Assembly: GCF_963678975.1 (NCBI RefSeq) | Contig: NC_089278.1 | Location: 13,311,959-13,375,958, forward strand | Direction: 5' to 3' | Length of the DNA stretch: 64,000 nt | Origin: Dysidea avara | Lineage: Eukaryota > Porifera > Demospongiae > Dictyoceratida > Dysideidae | Part shown: one piece after another, positions 13,601 through 24,300 of the stretch | Numbering within the stretch: the first letter of the stretch is position 1 | Layout of the letters: every line of letters starts with the position of its first letter | Notes under the pieces: model-generated | Seen by the model: only the letters and a program-made list of their open reading frames with translations | Database searches by the model: none | Told to the model about the DNA's origin: nothing | Translations under genes and position numbers: made by a program

Positions 13601-16600
13601 AGAAAATAGTAACTCCTACAGGTATGTTCTTAGTTGGATCCCTTACAAAAAAAAGTAGTCCTAGTACAGGCATGGAATTGTCGTTTCTGTATGTTAGCCG
13701 GCCTGTAACCTGCTATATTATGTGCCAGAAGCTTATGAGCCGCCAAAGGTGGTGAAGGAACATGAAACTTACACTGCCTGCCAAGTGCTATCACAATCCA
13801 AATCAGTCGCCGATTAGTTTCCATATAAGGAAAGTAAAATCTCGTTATTTGAAGCCGTATACGAAATTGCGCATGACCAGTGACACATGACGATGGTAAA
13901 GTTGGCTGAGTCTTCCTCGAGGTCTTTCTCTTCTTCAATGGTGGTGAACTCGTCTCTACTTCATGTGACTGGAGCGCCATATGCATGTGGCGTAAAGCAA
14001 ACACGGTGACGTAATTTGGATTGTCATGGAACTCACTCCTTCGCCGCCTTTGGCGGCTCATAAGCTCCTGTATACACTGTGTTACATTTTACACATGTCT
14101 GTATTATGAACTGGTAACAAGCCCGTCAAATATTCAAATCCTGTAGCAGGTCCAGTAGTGACTAAACAATACAGTAAAAAGTAGCAATAGTGGTCACCAT
14201 AGCAACAAAGTACATGCATGTGCCAGGCCTGTACAAAACTGTTTTGCAGGATATACTGGCCCAAAGGTCTGTTAATTAAAATTACATGCTTTTCATCTTC
14301 GTAGAACAAGACACACGAGTATTTACAATGAGGTGGAAATAGAATTTGCCATCATCATTCCTTGTTGAAATGGCCTTCTTCTTATAGGGAAAGCACTATA
14401 CCTTGATGAATTTGCCAGCTCATGGTGAACAGATTGAGCCATGTCCTATCTTCATAGCTTGTTTCAGTCATGAGTTATGATCAATTACTTAAGCACCTGT
14501 AATTTATTCGCCATATTGTTGTTGTACAAATCAAAATCCTTGCTATTCCGAATGTCTAACACTATAACTCCCAGACTATTCATCATAAAGACTGAATCTT
14601 CTCTTTTGTTACTGTACATAACAGAGATGCAATAACATGAAATTCAAGGAATGTGAGAAAACGACCAGTTTATATTCATCGAGTCACATGCACGTAACAT
14701 TAACAGGCTTGCAGAAGGTTGTTAATGTGGGATAACTTTTATAAGGGGTGTTGTGTGTGTGTGTGTACATTGCACCCGTTACCAAATGTGTGCGTAGCGA
14801 GTGTATTTGTAATATGTACCTACATGTGTAACGTATGCATGTTGTAGTGAGTGTATGAGTGTATGTACACTCGTGTATGTCTGTGCTCCAGTAAAGAATG
14901 TAATTTTTTAAAACTTGCGATAATCCACATTTCATTATAGAGTCAGACAGACTATAAAAATTGGCGTCCGTGTATCTGTTTCCTTAAGACAGGTACAACC
15001 CCAGCTCAAGTTGATATGGCTGCACTTCCTTCCTCCTGATAGAAGGGACAAACCACAATGGGCAACCATTCAGTGACCACGCATAGAAAACAGCTTATCT
15101 CATTGGTGATGAGGTTTGAATGAGTGTTATGTCACATAATACCTTCCACGAACAACTGTACAAGCACTCAAATCTATTACAACATTCATACAAATGAGTA
15201 TACTTACAAGGTCAAGAGAGATAAATTATACAGCATGAGGTGAAGCCAAATAAACAGCGTCTTTTCCGAAGCACGCGTCTTGTGGACACTAATTCCTCTA
15301 GGTTGCAGTCATCGGATTGCCAGTGATTGTCTGTACCATCTATTTTTAGTTGTGGAAAAACAGCTAATTGCTTGGTTAGATTTTACAAATTTTCATACAA
15401 ACCAAAATGGCTTATTTCCATACAACAAACAATGCTACTTTATGGCACTCCTTTGCCAGCTAATATCTTCCCACACAAAACATTTCATATTGTAATAGTT
15501 GAGACTACAGTACAAAAATCAAATGCAACTACTAAAATCCTTGTCTTAAACAAGCATTTCTGTCTCTATAGAGTTCACTTGTCAGGACCCATCAACCCAA
15601 TGACCAGCAGTATTGTTCCACTAATCATCATTCAACTAATCATTATCAAGGAGGAATCATATACACTGTGTAGAAAGTGTGTCGAACTGAAATTGATCAA
15701 GCATTTCTATTTTGTTTTTTGTGAGGTACTGTACAATAAAACATTGAATAAACTGACGTGTACCAAGAAATATAAGGTCCTTGATGGGGTAACTGGCTGG
15801 CTTACAAACTGACCCACTATAGCCAGTAGTTCTCATCCTCTTCCTCCAGTAAGATCCCATACATTATAATAACACTCTCATTGGGCAACCAATTTCAACG
15901 TTTAGACAACCACAAATGTTTACTGGGAAATCATTGATAACCTACAAAGAATGTCTAGTCCTCCTACTGTCTAATTGATATTCCTAGTATTGTTATCTGC
16001 TGGGCATACACATTGTTGGATATAATATTGTAATACAATACACTGTGATGTGGAATTGTATCCTATCATAGAAGACAACTCTTTTTGTGCTGGAGAGTTT
16101 AACTTATTGTTTGTACCTTCTGAGACTTTATTTAGTCTGTGTTGGAGAGAGTGGAGGGCTTCTGTCAGGGTTAGCAATGTTCAGGTTGTCCTGTCGTGCA
16201 TTTCAAAAACCAAAAATTTATGGCCTTTTTAAACAGGTGGCTGCTAAGGAAAGTTAGATAGTATGATAACTCAAATATCACAACACATCTACCACCTCTC
16301 TAAACTGGTTAACATAAATTCCCAAGTGAAAAGTTTATATAGAAGCTAGTAGCCACTTGCTTAATAAGGTTAAGAATTTTTGGCCCAAAAGTGACCAGCT
16401 TAGCCATTATACATGTACAGGTGACTTGGAAACATTTTAAAACTAAAACATGTGAAGGATCATAAGAAGCGACCTTGGATAAGAGCCACAGCTTGTATTT
16501 GAATACGCTGATACAAGTGCTCATTCGAACCAAAAAAGGAAATAGCATTGTTGAGAGATAACAGTATTGAAAGATGTTTAAGTCATTCAAAAATCCACTG

Positions 16601-18185
16601 CAGGATTACTATAATACAAGCACATAGTAGCTCCCCTCGGATAGTATGCTGTGACTATTACCTGGTAACATACAGCAAACTTGACTACGAGTAAATACAC
16701 AAACTGCTTATCTGTATACTGTTGATATCATATATAATTGTCGGTCTCTTCTAAGGACCTGGGCAGAGAATTGCCACAAGAAATAAACTCCAAGACCGTA
16801 ATTTGAGACATCATGTAGCATAAAGCATTCAAAGAACTTATTAACAATATATCATCTAACAACCCATTCACAGCTAAATTTTCTAGCACACCACACTGAA
16901 CCGTACTGCCCAGCTGTATAACACTAGCTGTACACTAAACTACACAGTAACCACGCCTCAGAAAATAATTGCTATAGACCCGACAAACTTACATAACAAA
17001 AGCTGCAAAACAAATATATAACACAACAAAATTAGCATACAAACAGTCAGATACAAACAAAACAGTTAAAAATCACTTTATAGTCTATTGTGCAGTCCTA
17101 CATTGTCTGCTTACTGAGCAATGCTTTCTCTGGCTGACGCTTTAATAGTACAACAACCTTCTTGTGCGTGTGTATATATGCACACATGCATGCACATTGC
17201 GCCACATTAAAAAAAGCAACAACACCTGATTGTGTAGCTCATCAGAAACAAATAAGAGTATTCAAAAACACTAGCATCAACTCGAAGAAACACCTATTCT
17301 CACAAGAAAAGTTGTACAACAAACCCGAACCTCTATGGGCACGTGCATTTCAATGAAGGTACATTGTGTTAAGAAATGCATAACACCAGCAGAACCATAT
17401 CAAAATTTTATTTGCTGCATTGTAACTGCACCATAAATTGCTTTTAGAACTATTGCATCACTAGCTACATACAGCAGACATTCCTCTAAAACAGACATTT
17501 ATATTTTTATTCAAATAGAAAGTAGAAGAGCAAAGATTAGGAAAGAAGAGAATCAATCTTTGGACTTAAAACTATTTATCATAAAGGCAACACTGTCAAG
17601 GATCACGTACTGCCTGCAACAATCCTTTGCTTCTGCAAAACAAATTACGTAAAGTAGAAGAGTTATAGCTTCATTGTGCTAATGGTCAGCATTAAACAAA
17701 TTTTCCTCAGCACACTTTTACTAAGATTTCCTAGGAACATAAAAACTTGTGACAACTTTTTGACGCAAAATGATTTTTTTCACTTATCAGCCAAGATCAT
17801 TTACATGCAGGGAGTAAATGGACTTGGTCTAAAGACAGTCTACTAATTAACTCACAAATTAACGTCACCATATGTGGTGATATCCGTAAATAAACGATAA
17901 TGTCCTAAAGGTGGTGAAACAAGCAACGTTGGTGCAAACCTTCCCGATTAATCTTATACCACGACGCGTACTTACAGCACACAGGCCTGGGTGTAGCTGT
18001 TTTACTGGTAGTTTCAATGTTTCTTAGTATGAAACAAAACAACAAGCACACCACGTGCAAACTTCAAACACTGAACTCGCTGACAACAAACAGCAGAAAC
18101 AGGACATGACGACTAGGAAATACCCACTCACCTGTTTGACAATTCCTGATCTCACTTGTACAGTAGCTTGTTGACCTCCAGACAT
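1608..18185 (-). CDS. SND1: SND1 / Tudor-SN (p100), 5' part, eight exons, continues off left edge
   Basis: Staphylococcal-nuclease-domain protein 1 is an RNA-binding nuclease and co-activator linked to RISC and to decay of inosine-containing dsRNA. I read exons at 18185-18132 (start [10 protein letters not shown]), 12986-12831, 11504-11381, 8789-8708, 4870-4789, 4671-4596, 3988-3897 and 1725-1608. All have GT-AG borders and consistent phases, giving 261 codons plus one base. Diagnostic stretches against the human protein are [18 protein letters not shown] and SREFLRK with GKEV in SN-like domain 1, [17 protein letters not shown], then [24 protein letters not shown] and [12 protein letters not shown] in domain 2. 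The remaining SN-like repeats and the Tudor domain must lie to the left. The 3' border of the 11.4 kb exon (AAAG before GTCAGG) and the 5' border of the 4.87 kb exon were chosen to keep the frame. Introns carry many repeats, listed separately; about 4900-7970 and 14100-18100 show nothing else I recognise. Confidence 0.95.
2628..3195 (+). repeat. Dispersed repeat family R1, copy C
   Basis: Diverged third copy in an SND1 intron, in the same orientation as copy A: AAACATCACCTAAAAAACAG, ATTGGTTAGGTATAACCAAG, a GACTGGCTGCCTGACTAACT tract and TTTCTTCACTGTTTGCGA. It again leads into a foldback (3197-3465). Divergence suggests it is older than copies A and B. Confidence 0.65.
3197..3465. repeat. Foldback F-C
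   Basis: Outer arms AAAAAGTTAACAATAAAGTG and CACTTGTTTGTTAACTTTTT are followed inwards by ATAAAAAGCAATGAAACAAG and its inverted partner, then by inner arms TGTCCACTAGCATAGCTGCAG and its inverted partner. The inner arms differ from those of F-A and F-B. A further partial arm (CTAGTATAGCTGCAGGTGTC, TTGTTTCATCACTTTTTGTC) follows at about 3545-3600. Confidence 0.75.
8296..8590 (+). repeat. Dispersed repeat family R1, partial copy
   Basis: Matches the middle of the family: AGTGCCTTCAGTGTGACC, CTTCAGACAAGCGC, GTGCCTTTTGGTTTACTGCA, ATGCACGTATCATGGACTTG and GTGTCAATTTG. It lies just 3' of SND1 exon 4 in gene order. Confidence 0.6.
8928..9140. repeat. Foldback F-D
   Basis: Outer arms TAGTGCAATTAAAA and TTTTAATTGCACTA; next inwards GTTCCAGCAATAAAAAGTAG, TGAAACAAG and the inverted CTTTTGTTTCACTACTTTTT; innermost GTGAATGATGATAGCT and AGCTACCATCATTCAC. 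It shares the TGAAACAAG/AAAAAGTA block with F-A to F-C but has its own inner arms. Confidence 0.8.
9416..10100. mobile_element. Large foldback element with 8-bp target duplication
   Basis: Arms of about 240 bases (9416-9660 and 9860-10100) face each other across about 200 bases: GGGAGTTTGTAAAATGCG at one end, CGTTTTACAAACTCCC at the other, with GGCATGCCACGGCGATGGAT inside each. Flanks carry the 8-base duplication CTACAGGT (9408-9415 and 10101-10108). An 8-bp duplication fits hAT-type or foldback transposons. No transposase is encoded. It lies in SND1 intron 3. Confidence 0.85.
11706..12010. repeat. Foldback F-B (arms about 140 bp, nearly perfect)
   Basis: CAAGTACACAAATTTTTTTG, TTTTCAACTAGAGTAGGGA, GGGACCATAGCACATTGATA, AAAAGTACTGAATCAAGCTGG and TAAGAAGTGTTATATCCCTA are mirrored by the right arm ending TTTTTGTGTACTTG. 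The loop is short. It sits beside repeat R1 copy B, as F-A sits beside copy A. Confidence 0.9.
12041..12650 (-). repeat. Dispersed repeat family R1, copy B (inverted)
   Basis: Inverted, nearly full copy in SND1 intron 2. Read on the minus strand it starts CCATGAAAAACATCACCC, passes GATGCCTTCAGACAAACATA and ends ACCATTTCTTTCTTTTGGG, followed by GGTTCACCAGTCATAATAAT. It lacks the TTAA insertion seen in copy A and so shows the pre-insertion state apart from a small local deletion. Confidence 0.75.
13730..14066. mobile_element. Short TIR element (MITE) in SND1 intron 1
   Basis: Ends are 30-base inverted repeats starting AGCTTATGAGCCGCCAAAGG, with only two or three mismatches. The 337-base body has an open frame on the minus strand beginning in one TIR ([11 protein letters not shown]), but this is too short and unlike known proteins, so I treat it as non-coding. 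No clear target duplication was seen. GC content is higher than the surroundings. Confidence 0.7.
14740..14900. repeat. GT-rich simple-repeat tract
   Basis: Runs of GTGTGTGTGTGTGTAC and GAGTGTATGAGTGTATGTAC-type sequence make a loose TG/TATG microsatellite within SND1 intron 1. Confidence 0.6.
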
Positions 18186-18581
18186 TTCGCTGTAGAAAAT
18201 TCGCTTTGTGTAAATTTCAATCCTTTGGTTTGCTGACCGAAAACAATTAGAATACGTATATGGTTGATGACCTCACACAAAAGTAAGGGCGCACGCCACA
18301 ATTACTTCGCTTCCCCCATCATACAACATATGCGCCATGGTCGCGTTTCCGTCATTTACGCCCATTCTGCATTGATGAATTCGAGGAAAGACAGATGTGA
18401 AAAGCGTTGCATCTAACTGGTACGTGCATTCTAGTGTTATTCGTATTTGATGTGTACTTTCAGTGCGGGCCTCGTTTCAGTGTGTCGATTGTTCTTTAGA
18501 CTTGTTTGCTGGCGTACTGAACTCTCGACTCCTACACGAACTACTACTACTACTACTGCTCAAAACCATTCATCTACTAAG
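18186..18581 (+). promoter_or_regulatory. Divergent promoter interval and likely 5' non-coding exon of the TRAF-like gene
   Basis: The SND1 start codon (minus) and the TRAF-like gene (plus) face away from each other here. A good splice donor (CTACTAAG before GTATGA, border at 18581/18582) pairs with an acceptor ending TTACAG at 19728, twelve bases before the preferred TRAF ATG. I infer an untranslated first exon that starts somewhere after about 18400. No TATA box or named factor site is evident. The exon and promoter are inferred from splice signals and gene orientation only. Confidence 0.45.
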
Positions 18582-19740
18582 GTATGAAGTGGCCGTACAG
18601 CACATTAGCTGAATGGCAAGGGTAATACGAAGCTGTGGTCAGTCAGGCTCTCTACCACAGCACTTTAATATGTTAATCATAGGGGATAGTATATGTGTTA
18701 ATTAGCCTATGCTACAGATATTCACAATGACAATGCTGTTCTTGTATGAGATTACATGGCACATTTTAGACTGGTTTTCTTGTCTTTTTATGTGCAAGAG
18801 GCTCCTCATTTCTGTTTCCTTATGAATGTTAATTCACACTCTGTTGAAGGAAACAATTTTTATGTTGTTGCCATTGGCAGTGGTCCATGGTAGCTACCTG
18901 TGTAATGTTTTAATTGTTCTACCAAGAAGTCTCTAATGCATTTACCCACTGTGTTTTTGTACATTATTGACTGCTATGGGTTTTTAGTATGACATGATAA
19001 ATCTAATCATTGTTATATGAGATTTGGGGCTTAATAGCAGAGCCGTACAAATGTTCCCGCTAAGTCTTGTATGTCTATATTCTGCAAAATCGTGATAACT
19101 GGGAGTGTTCCATTACATAAAATGTATTGTGGTGGTCATACGTTAATTTCATGACCAAATGGAATAGAGTACTGCTTGGTATGACAATATTGTGTGAAGA
19201 GACACTAATGCTGGGCTTGGTTTGTACATGTGTACGTCCTACAATTGGTCATGTTTTGATTGCAAAAAGTAAATATTGTACATGTGGTATGGCGTAAATG
19301 TCCCACATCACTTCTTAAGCACTAGAGCTAAGAGTCCTAGTGGAATTTATGGACACTTGGTAATACTTTCTGTTGTTTTAGTATTTCCTTGAAATTGTAT
19401 AGTAATTAAGCATTTTTGTGTATTCATAATTCTGGTGGTCTGTGTATGTTACAATATCAAGGTTATTCATTAGTTATTTCCTTGCTATGACATGTAGCAT
19501 TGTAATCTTAGAATGTAGTATGATTATTGTGGAACACTTTGATCAAGACCCAGGAACTTTGATCCATTGTTTTGCTATGATGTAGAGATTTGACCTACAC
19601 TGGAACCAAAATCTTTCTTATAGTCATTAGATTTTTCCTGGCACATACTGTACATGCATTGGCATATCAGTAGTAGTTTCTTTTGTACAGTAATTTTTAA
19701 ACACACCTGTGTAATGCCATCATTACAGGCACTCGGCAAG

Positions 19741-20880
19741 ATGTCAGCATCATTTCTAGCAGGATACAACCCTGAGGTGTTTGTAGATCAGTCAGCCATC
19801 ACAGATTACATCTGTGCCATCTGCCACATGGTGGTTCGTAAGCCTCATCTTACTAGTTGCTGTGGTAATCTCTTCTGTGAAAGTTGCATTGACGAGGTCA
19901 AGAAAACAAATGGTCCGTGCCCAATGTGTACTGATCCCAAACTGACCACATTCTTCAACAAGAGGGTTGCTCGGATTCTACAGATTTTCCGTGTCACCTG
20001 CATCAACTCCAGGGATGGTTGCCAGTGGTCTGGTGAGCTGCGACATCTAGAAGAGCATCTCCAGAGCTGCAAAGAGATGACTGTTCCCTGTGAATACAGC
20101 GAGTATGGCTGTGATAAGGTTATCAAGAATAAAGAAATGGAAAGCCATCTCAAAATGTCGTGTTCGAAGCACCTACAGATGGTCTGTCATGCTCATGAAG
20201 CACTCAAAGAAAAGCACAAAACAATGGAAGAAGAAAAGAAACAGCTGGTTAAGAGCAAGAGTGAGAAGGAGCAAGAGTGTATCAACACATCTGGAGAACT
20301 GGAAAGGGTAAAAACTGAGCTACACTTTGTAAGGGAAACTGAGAACACATGGGAAAAGCAGCTCAATGCAGAGGGTGAAAAAATATTTTCCAACTACAAG
20401 TCAGTGACACCTGTTGTTATCAAGATGGCTAACTATGCTCAGAACAAGCAGAGAAGTGTGCAGTGGTTTAGCTGTTCATTTTACACTAGTGAAGAAGGGT
20501 ACAAATGGTGTATGCGTGTTGACTGCAATGGCTACGACAAGGGCAAAGGGACGCATGTGTCCGTATACTTCTATTTAAAACGTGGTGAATATGATGACAA
20601 GCTGCAATGGCCATTTCGTGGCAGATTTGTTATTCAACTTCAGAATCAACTACGCAATGCAGGTCACTGGGAGGACATTCTAACTTTTAGTAGTAGTGTT
20701 CCGGAGGTGTATCGCTCCAGAGTTACCAGCTCGGAACGAAGTGATCGTGGATGGGGAAAACACATGTACATCCCACATGGCTTTCTAGCGTTCAATCCAC
20801 ACACCCGTTCACAGTATCTAAGAGAGAACACACTCTATTTTAAGATCTTTACGGCAGTCAACTTGAGTGCCTCTTCATGA
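19741..20880 (+). CDS. TRAF-like protein: RING, TRAF zinc fingers, coiled coil, MATH
   Basis: Predicted 379-residue signalling adaptor of the TNF-receptor-associated-factor family, expected to trimerise and bind receptor tails through its MATH domain. Coding is a single exon; I start at the ATG of MSASFLAGYN because a splice acceptor (TTACAG) lies 12 bases upstream, although an in-frame ATG exists farther 5'. A RING-like module spans about 25-63 (CAIC, then CGNLFCESC and CPMC), TRAF-type zinc fingers about 82-145 (repeated Cys/His pairs), a Lys/Glu-rich coiled coil about 155-230 and a MATH domain about 235-375 (YKWCMRVDCNGY, HVSVYFYLKRGEYD, RGWGKHMYI). The usual RING His is Asn (CGN rather than CGH), so zinc binding and E3 activity may differ. 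One RING and a compact zinc-finger block are typical of invertebrate TRAFs; I cannot assign a vertebrate orthologue. It ends about 450 bases from the convergent PH-adaptor gene. Confidence 0.92.
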   Translation: MSASFLAGYNPEVFVDQSAITDYICAICHMVVRKPHLTSCCGNLFCESCIDEVKKTNGPCPMCTDPKLTTFFNKRVARILQIFRVTCINSRDGCQWSGELRHLEEHLQSCKEMTVPCEYSEYGCDKVIKNKEMESHLKMSCSKHLQMVCHAHEALKEKHKTMEEEKKQLVKSKSEKEQECINTSGELERVKTELHFVRETENTWEKQLNAEGEKIFSNYKSVTPVVIKMANYAQNKQRSVQWFSCSFYTSEEGYKWCMRVDCNGYDKGKGTHVSVYFYLKRGEYDDKLQWPFRGRFVIQLQNQLRNAGHWEDILTFSSSVPEVYRSRVTSSERSDRGWGKHMYIPHGFLAFNPHTRSQYLRENTLYFKIFTAVNLSASS

Positions 20881-21331
20881 ACACAATTGTACGTACTACT
20901 GCTATGTAATGTGTATTTGATTTTGGTGTTGTAAAATTTTTAATAGAATTACAGTGTACATTTTAGATAGAATTACACAGTGTACATTTTTAGAACCTTT
21001 CATACTGTGATGATACCACATTGTGAAAACTGTTGAGAGGGGAACAAAATTAATAATGATGTATTAAAGGATTTTTTCAGTGTAAAATCGACAATTATTG
21101 GCTGCCCCAAAATTTCATCATAAAGTACAGTATTAACAAGTACATAATCAATGCAAAATTTATACAAACGCATCAGCAACACAGTTAATATACAATTTCC
21201 CATAATTGAGTTTTCAAAAATCTACTCAACTAAAATTGACAATGGTACAACAAACAAATGTATGCATTCAAAAAACAATTATACATATTTAAAATGTCAA
21301 TGTTTCAGCATTTATTTAATACTGTAGCCCA
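20881..21331. other. Intergenic spacer between convergent TRAF-like and PH-adaptor genes
   Basis: About 450 bases. A short imperfect duplication (GAATTACAGTGTACATTTT and a near copy) lies at about 20945-20995. On the minus strand an AATAAA at 21316-21311 sits about 15 bases past the adaptor gene's stop and is its likely polyadenylation signal. Nothing else stands out. Confidence 0.5.
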
Positions 21332-24300
21332 TTATTGTTTAAGTCGGGCCATTTCAACCTGTAATTGTCTCTTTTCACGTTCAAATCTTTCCCTCTCCTC
21401 TTCAAGCCGTCGTCGTTCCTGCTCCAGCTTTATCTTCTCTTCCTGCATCATGTTTTTCTCTCGTTCAATTTCAAGCCATGCCGAGCTGCCCTTCTTCACC
21501 TCCTTCTCCTGATTGGCTGAATCTGATTCTACCAAACGATTACGTTGAGCTTTAAACATGTTGGTGCCACTTCGTCTTGCCTTGGTGCTGTGAGCTGCTG
21601 AAGCAGCTGAAGAAACAGGTACCACCTTTGACTTGTTGGCTAAACGTTCTGTAATTAGACAATTACTAATAACTAATAATCTTATACATAGCACATTTGG
21701 ACAAGGTAGAGTTTATAAACATGAGAACCCCCATATCAAGTTTTTTTTACACAGTGGTAATTTACCTTATTCATCACTCCAAAATTCATTCTTGTGTTTT
21801 AAAATATGTACTCTTGCATAATTGTGGCTACAAGACATGCACAATGAATTTTCTACAATAACAGCTTTATCAGGAAAACAGGTGTAACATCAGTGAGTTA
21901 TAACTCAAAACATCTCTTCTTCCGGGTTTGCATGAAGCCATATGATAACACAGCAGGTCACTACATGTTTTAGGGCAAACCTATACAGCTACTGACAACA
22001 ATGATGCGGATCATTTTCTTTGAGCAGATAACCCAGTTTACTAGGAATATATTAAGTTGGTTACATCATACACTACGTGATAGTGTAGATGTCTCTATAT
22101 GCTGTACTCTAACCCCATACAAACTTTCTCTACATCAGAGCATGTAATATGGCAATAGAATGATCTGTAATAACATCATTGCTTATTGTTTGATTACATC
22201 AAGAACACTCTTTAACAAATGAATTTCTGTGGGTGATGGTAGACACTTAACCAGTTTCATAGATTTCTGTCTATATGATGTGGTTTAATAGGGAAATCCA
22301 TTGCACTTTAATTTAATTTTTTGATTGAAATTTGATGGCTACAGCGGAAACACTTAAAAAATGAGGACACCTGCATAATCTGGACACCTGGTAATGGTCC
22401 CCTTAGCATGTAAACTGACCTCAGAGTACATACCATCTGAGACTAAGAGGATCTCTGATTATATTCATCATATTAACTAGTGAGCTATTGTGCTGTGTTC
22501 CAGATTTATGGAGACAAGTTAGATGCTTACAGTGTAGTACACTCTTCAATATACTCCAATAGAGGGGTGGACCTTTTCCAGTCAAGATCAGAGTCAGAAA
22601 TCAGGAGTATCGCTGCCACCAGAGCAGTTATGGGATGAAGCCATTCCAATAGAGAGGTAGTTAGTGTGTTGATGCACTATTAGATAACTGTGTGCTGTTA
22701 AGGGGAATCTGTTTAATTGCATTATGATGGTGATGATGCACGTGAGGGCTGTGGAGCAAGTCAAAGAGTGAGGGCAGAGGAGGTTGGATACACTTTAGGC
22801 ACCACCTAAATATATTAGTCTTAATTGCATTGTTTTATTTGGTATTTCATGTGATTCTCAATAGTCACAATTCAAAACTGAAAAATGATGGGGTTCACTG
22901 GAGTTCGTTAAATCTTTCAAGGCAATGTATTTTGTTTTCTCAAAATTACTTGAATTCTGGGTGAACTTAATTAGTCGCGGTTTGGTGCACACAACTATTA
23001 TATACTGAGATCGACGTACTACCCACAAGATGGGCAGAATACTAAAAGTAGTGCTGAGATGTTATTAACAAAGCTTGATGCTAGTGGCACTGTGGCTGCT
23101 TTGTTTTAAAGATACATAGAACACACCGACTGATAAATCCCTTCATAAAGTCACCAAGGTTTTAAAAGGGGATACAGCAGGTTTAGCTACATACTTCATA
23201 GATTACACACACAACACACAATCCATGTAGGATACATATCAGTCCACAGTCACCAGTAACATATTTTTACTCACCTATTCGTTCTTGCTTTTTACCTTCC
23301 ATTTCCCTTCGTATCTTAGCTTCAAACTCTGCTTGCCTTTGAGCTTCTAGCTCCACTTTATCAGTACCTGTCAGTACCTCTTCAACTTCATCATCCTCTT
23401 GTTCCATCTCCAACTGTCTTTGTCTCTCCATTTCTCTCTGCCTTTGATCTTCCTGCTCCTGCAGTCTTTGAGCCTCAAGCTCTGCCTGCCTCTGTGCCTC
23501 CAATTCTTCTTGCCTTTGGGCCTCCAATTCTTCTTGCCTTTGGGCCTCCAATTCTTCTTGCCTTTGGGCCTCCAATTCTTCTTGCCTTTGGGCCTCCAAT
23601 TCTTCTTGCCTTTGGGCTTCCAATTCTTCTTGCCTTTGGGCCTCTAATTCTGCCTGCCGCTGGGCCTCCAACCTTTGGGCTTCTAGTTCTGCTTGTGTGT
23701 TGTCACTCATTGAATCTGAACCTAAAATAATTAACATAGTGCATGGTACATCTGATATACCGTATAACCAGAAATTTTGGTGAGCAGAATATTTGGCATT
23801 TGCTTGATAATTTCCATTTGGCGAGAGTTTAATTTTGATGAAATGCATGCCTAATAAAGTGGAGTCCCATGTTAGTGGTAGCAAATTGTGTAGCTAGCTA
23901 TGTGGTTTCTCGCTTACAAAGATGTATAGATGCTTAGCTACCTCGTTGCCTACAGTACTATACTGGCCCGCATACCTGGAGGGACTTTTTTGTGTGTGAA
24001 ACGGAGGATGGATATTTATTCAATCCATTGCCAGGGCAGCAGCCATCCAAACAGGAAACAAAGTGCTTGGGAACATCCAATCTCCGCTGCGTGTAGCTAT
24101 CTTTGCTTCCTTTCAACAAAAAGAATAGGACCTTACTTAGAACCACAGACAATCGTAGAATTGTTTTCAGGCTGAGTAGAGGTTCAGTTTATTGACAACA
24201 AAAATCTAAAGTACAGTATAGTGTAGACTGTGGCTCCCATACAGGAAAAAGTAGCTATCTCACTAATTTTTATCAGATTTTATACGAAGCTCCACTTGGT

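Noticed and set aside
13630-14061. 143-codon open frame on the minus strand in SND1 intron 1
   Set aside because: It begins inside a 30-bp terminal inverted repeat and spans the MITE; it resembles no known protein and has no splice context.
15327-15812. 161-codon open frame on the plus strand
   Set aside because: Composition is AT-driven (Ile/Lys/Leu/Asn), no domain is recognisable, and it lies antisense in SND1 intron 1.
23399-23730. Plus-strand repeated proteins rich in Leu/Pro, or a CRISPR-like array
   Set aside because: These are antisense readings of the 24-bp coding minisatellite of the PH adaptor; there are no unique spacers, and the window is clearly eukaryotic.
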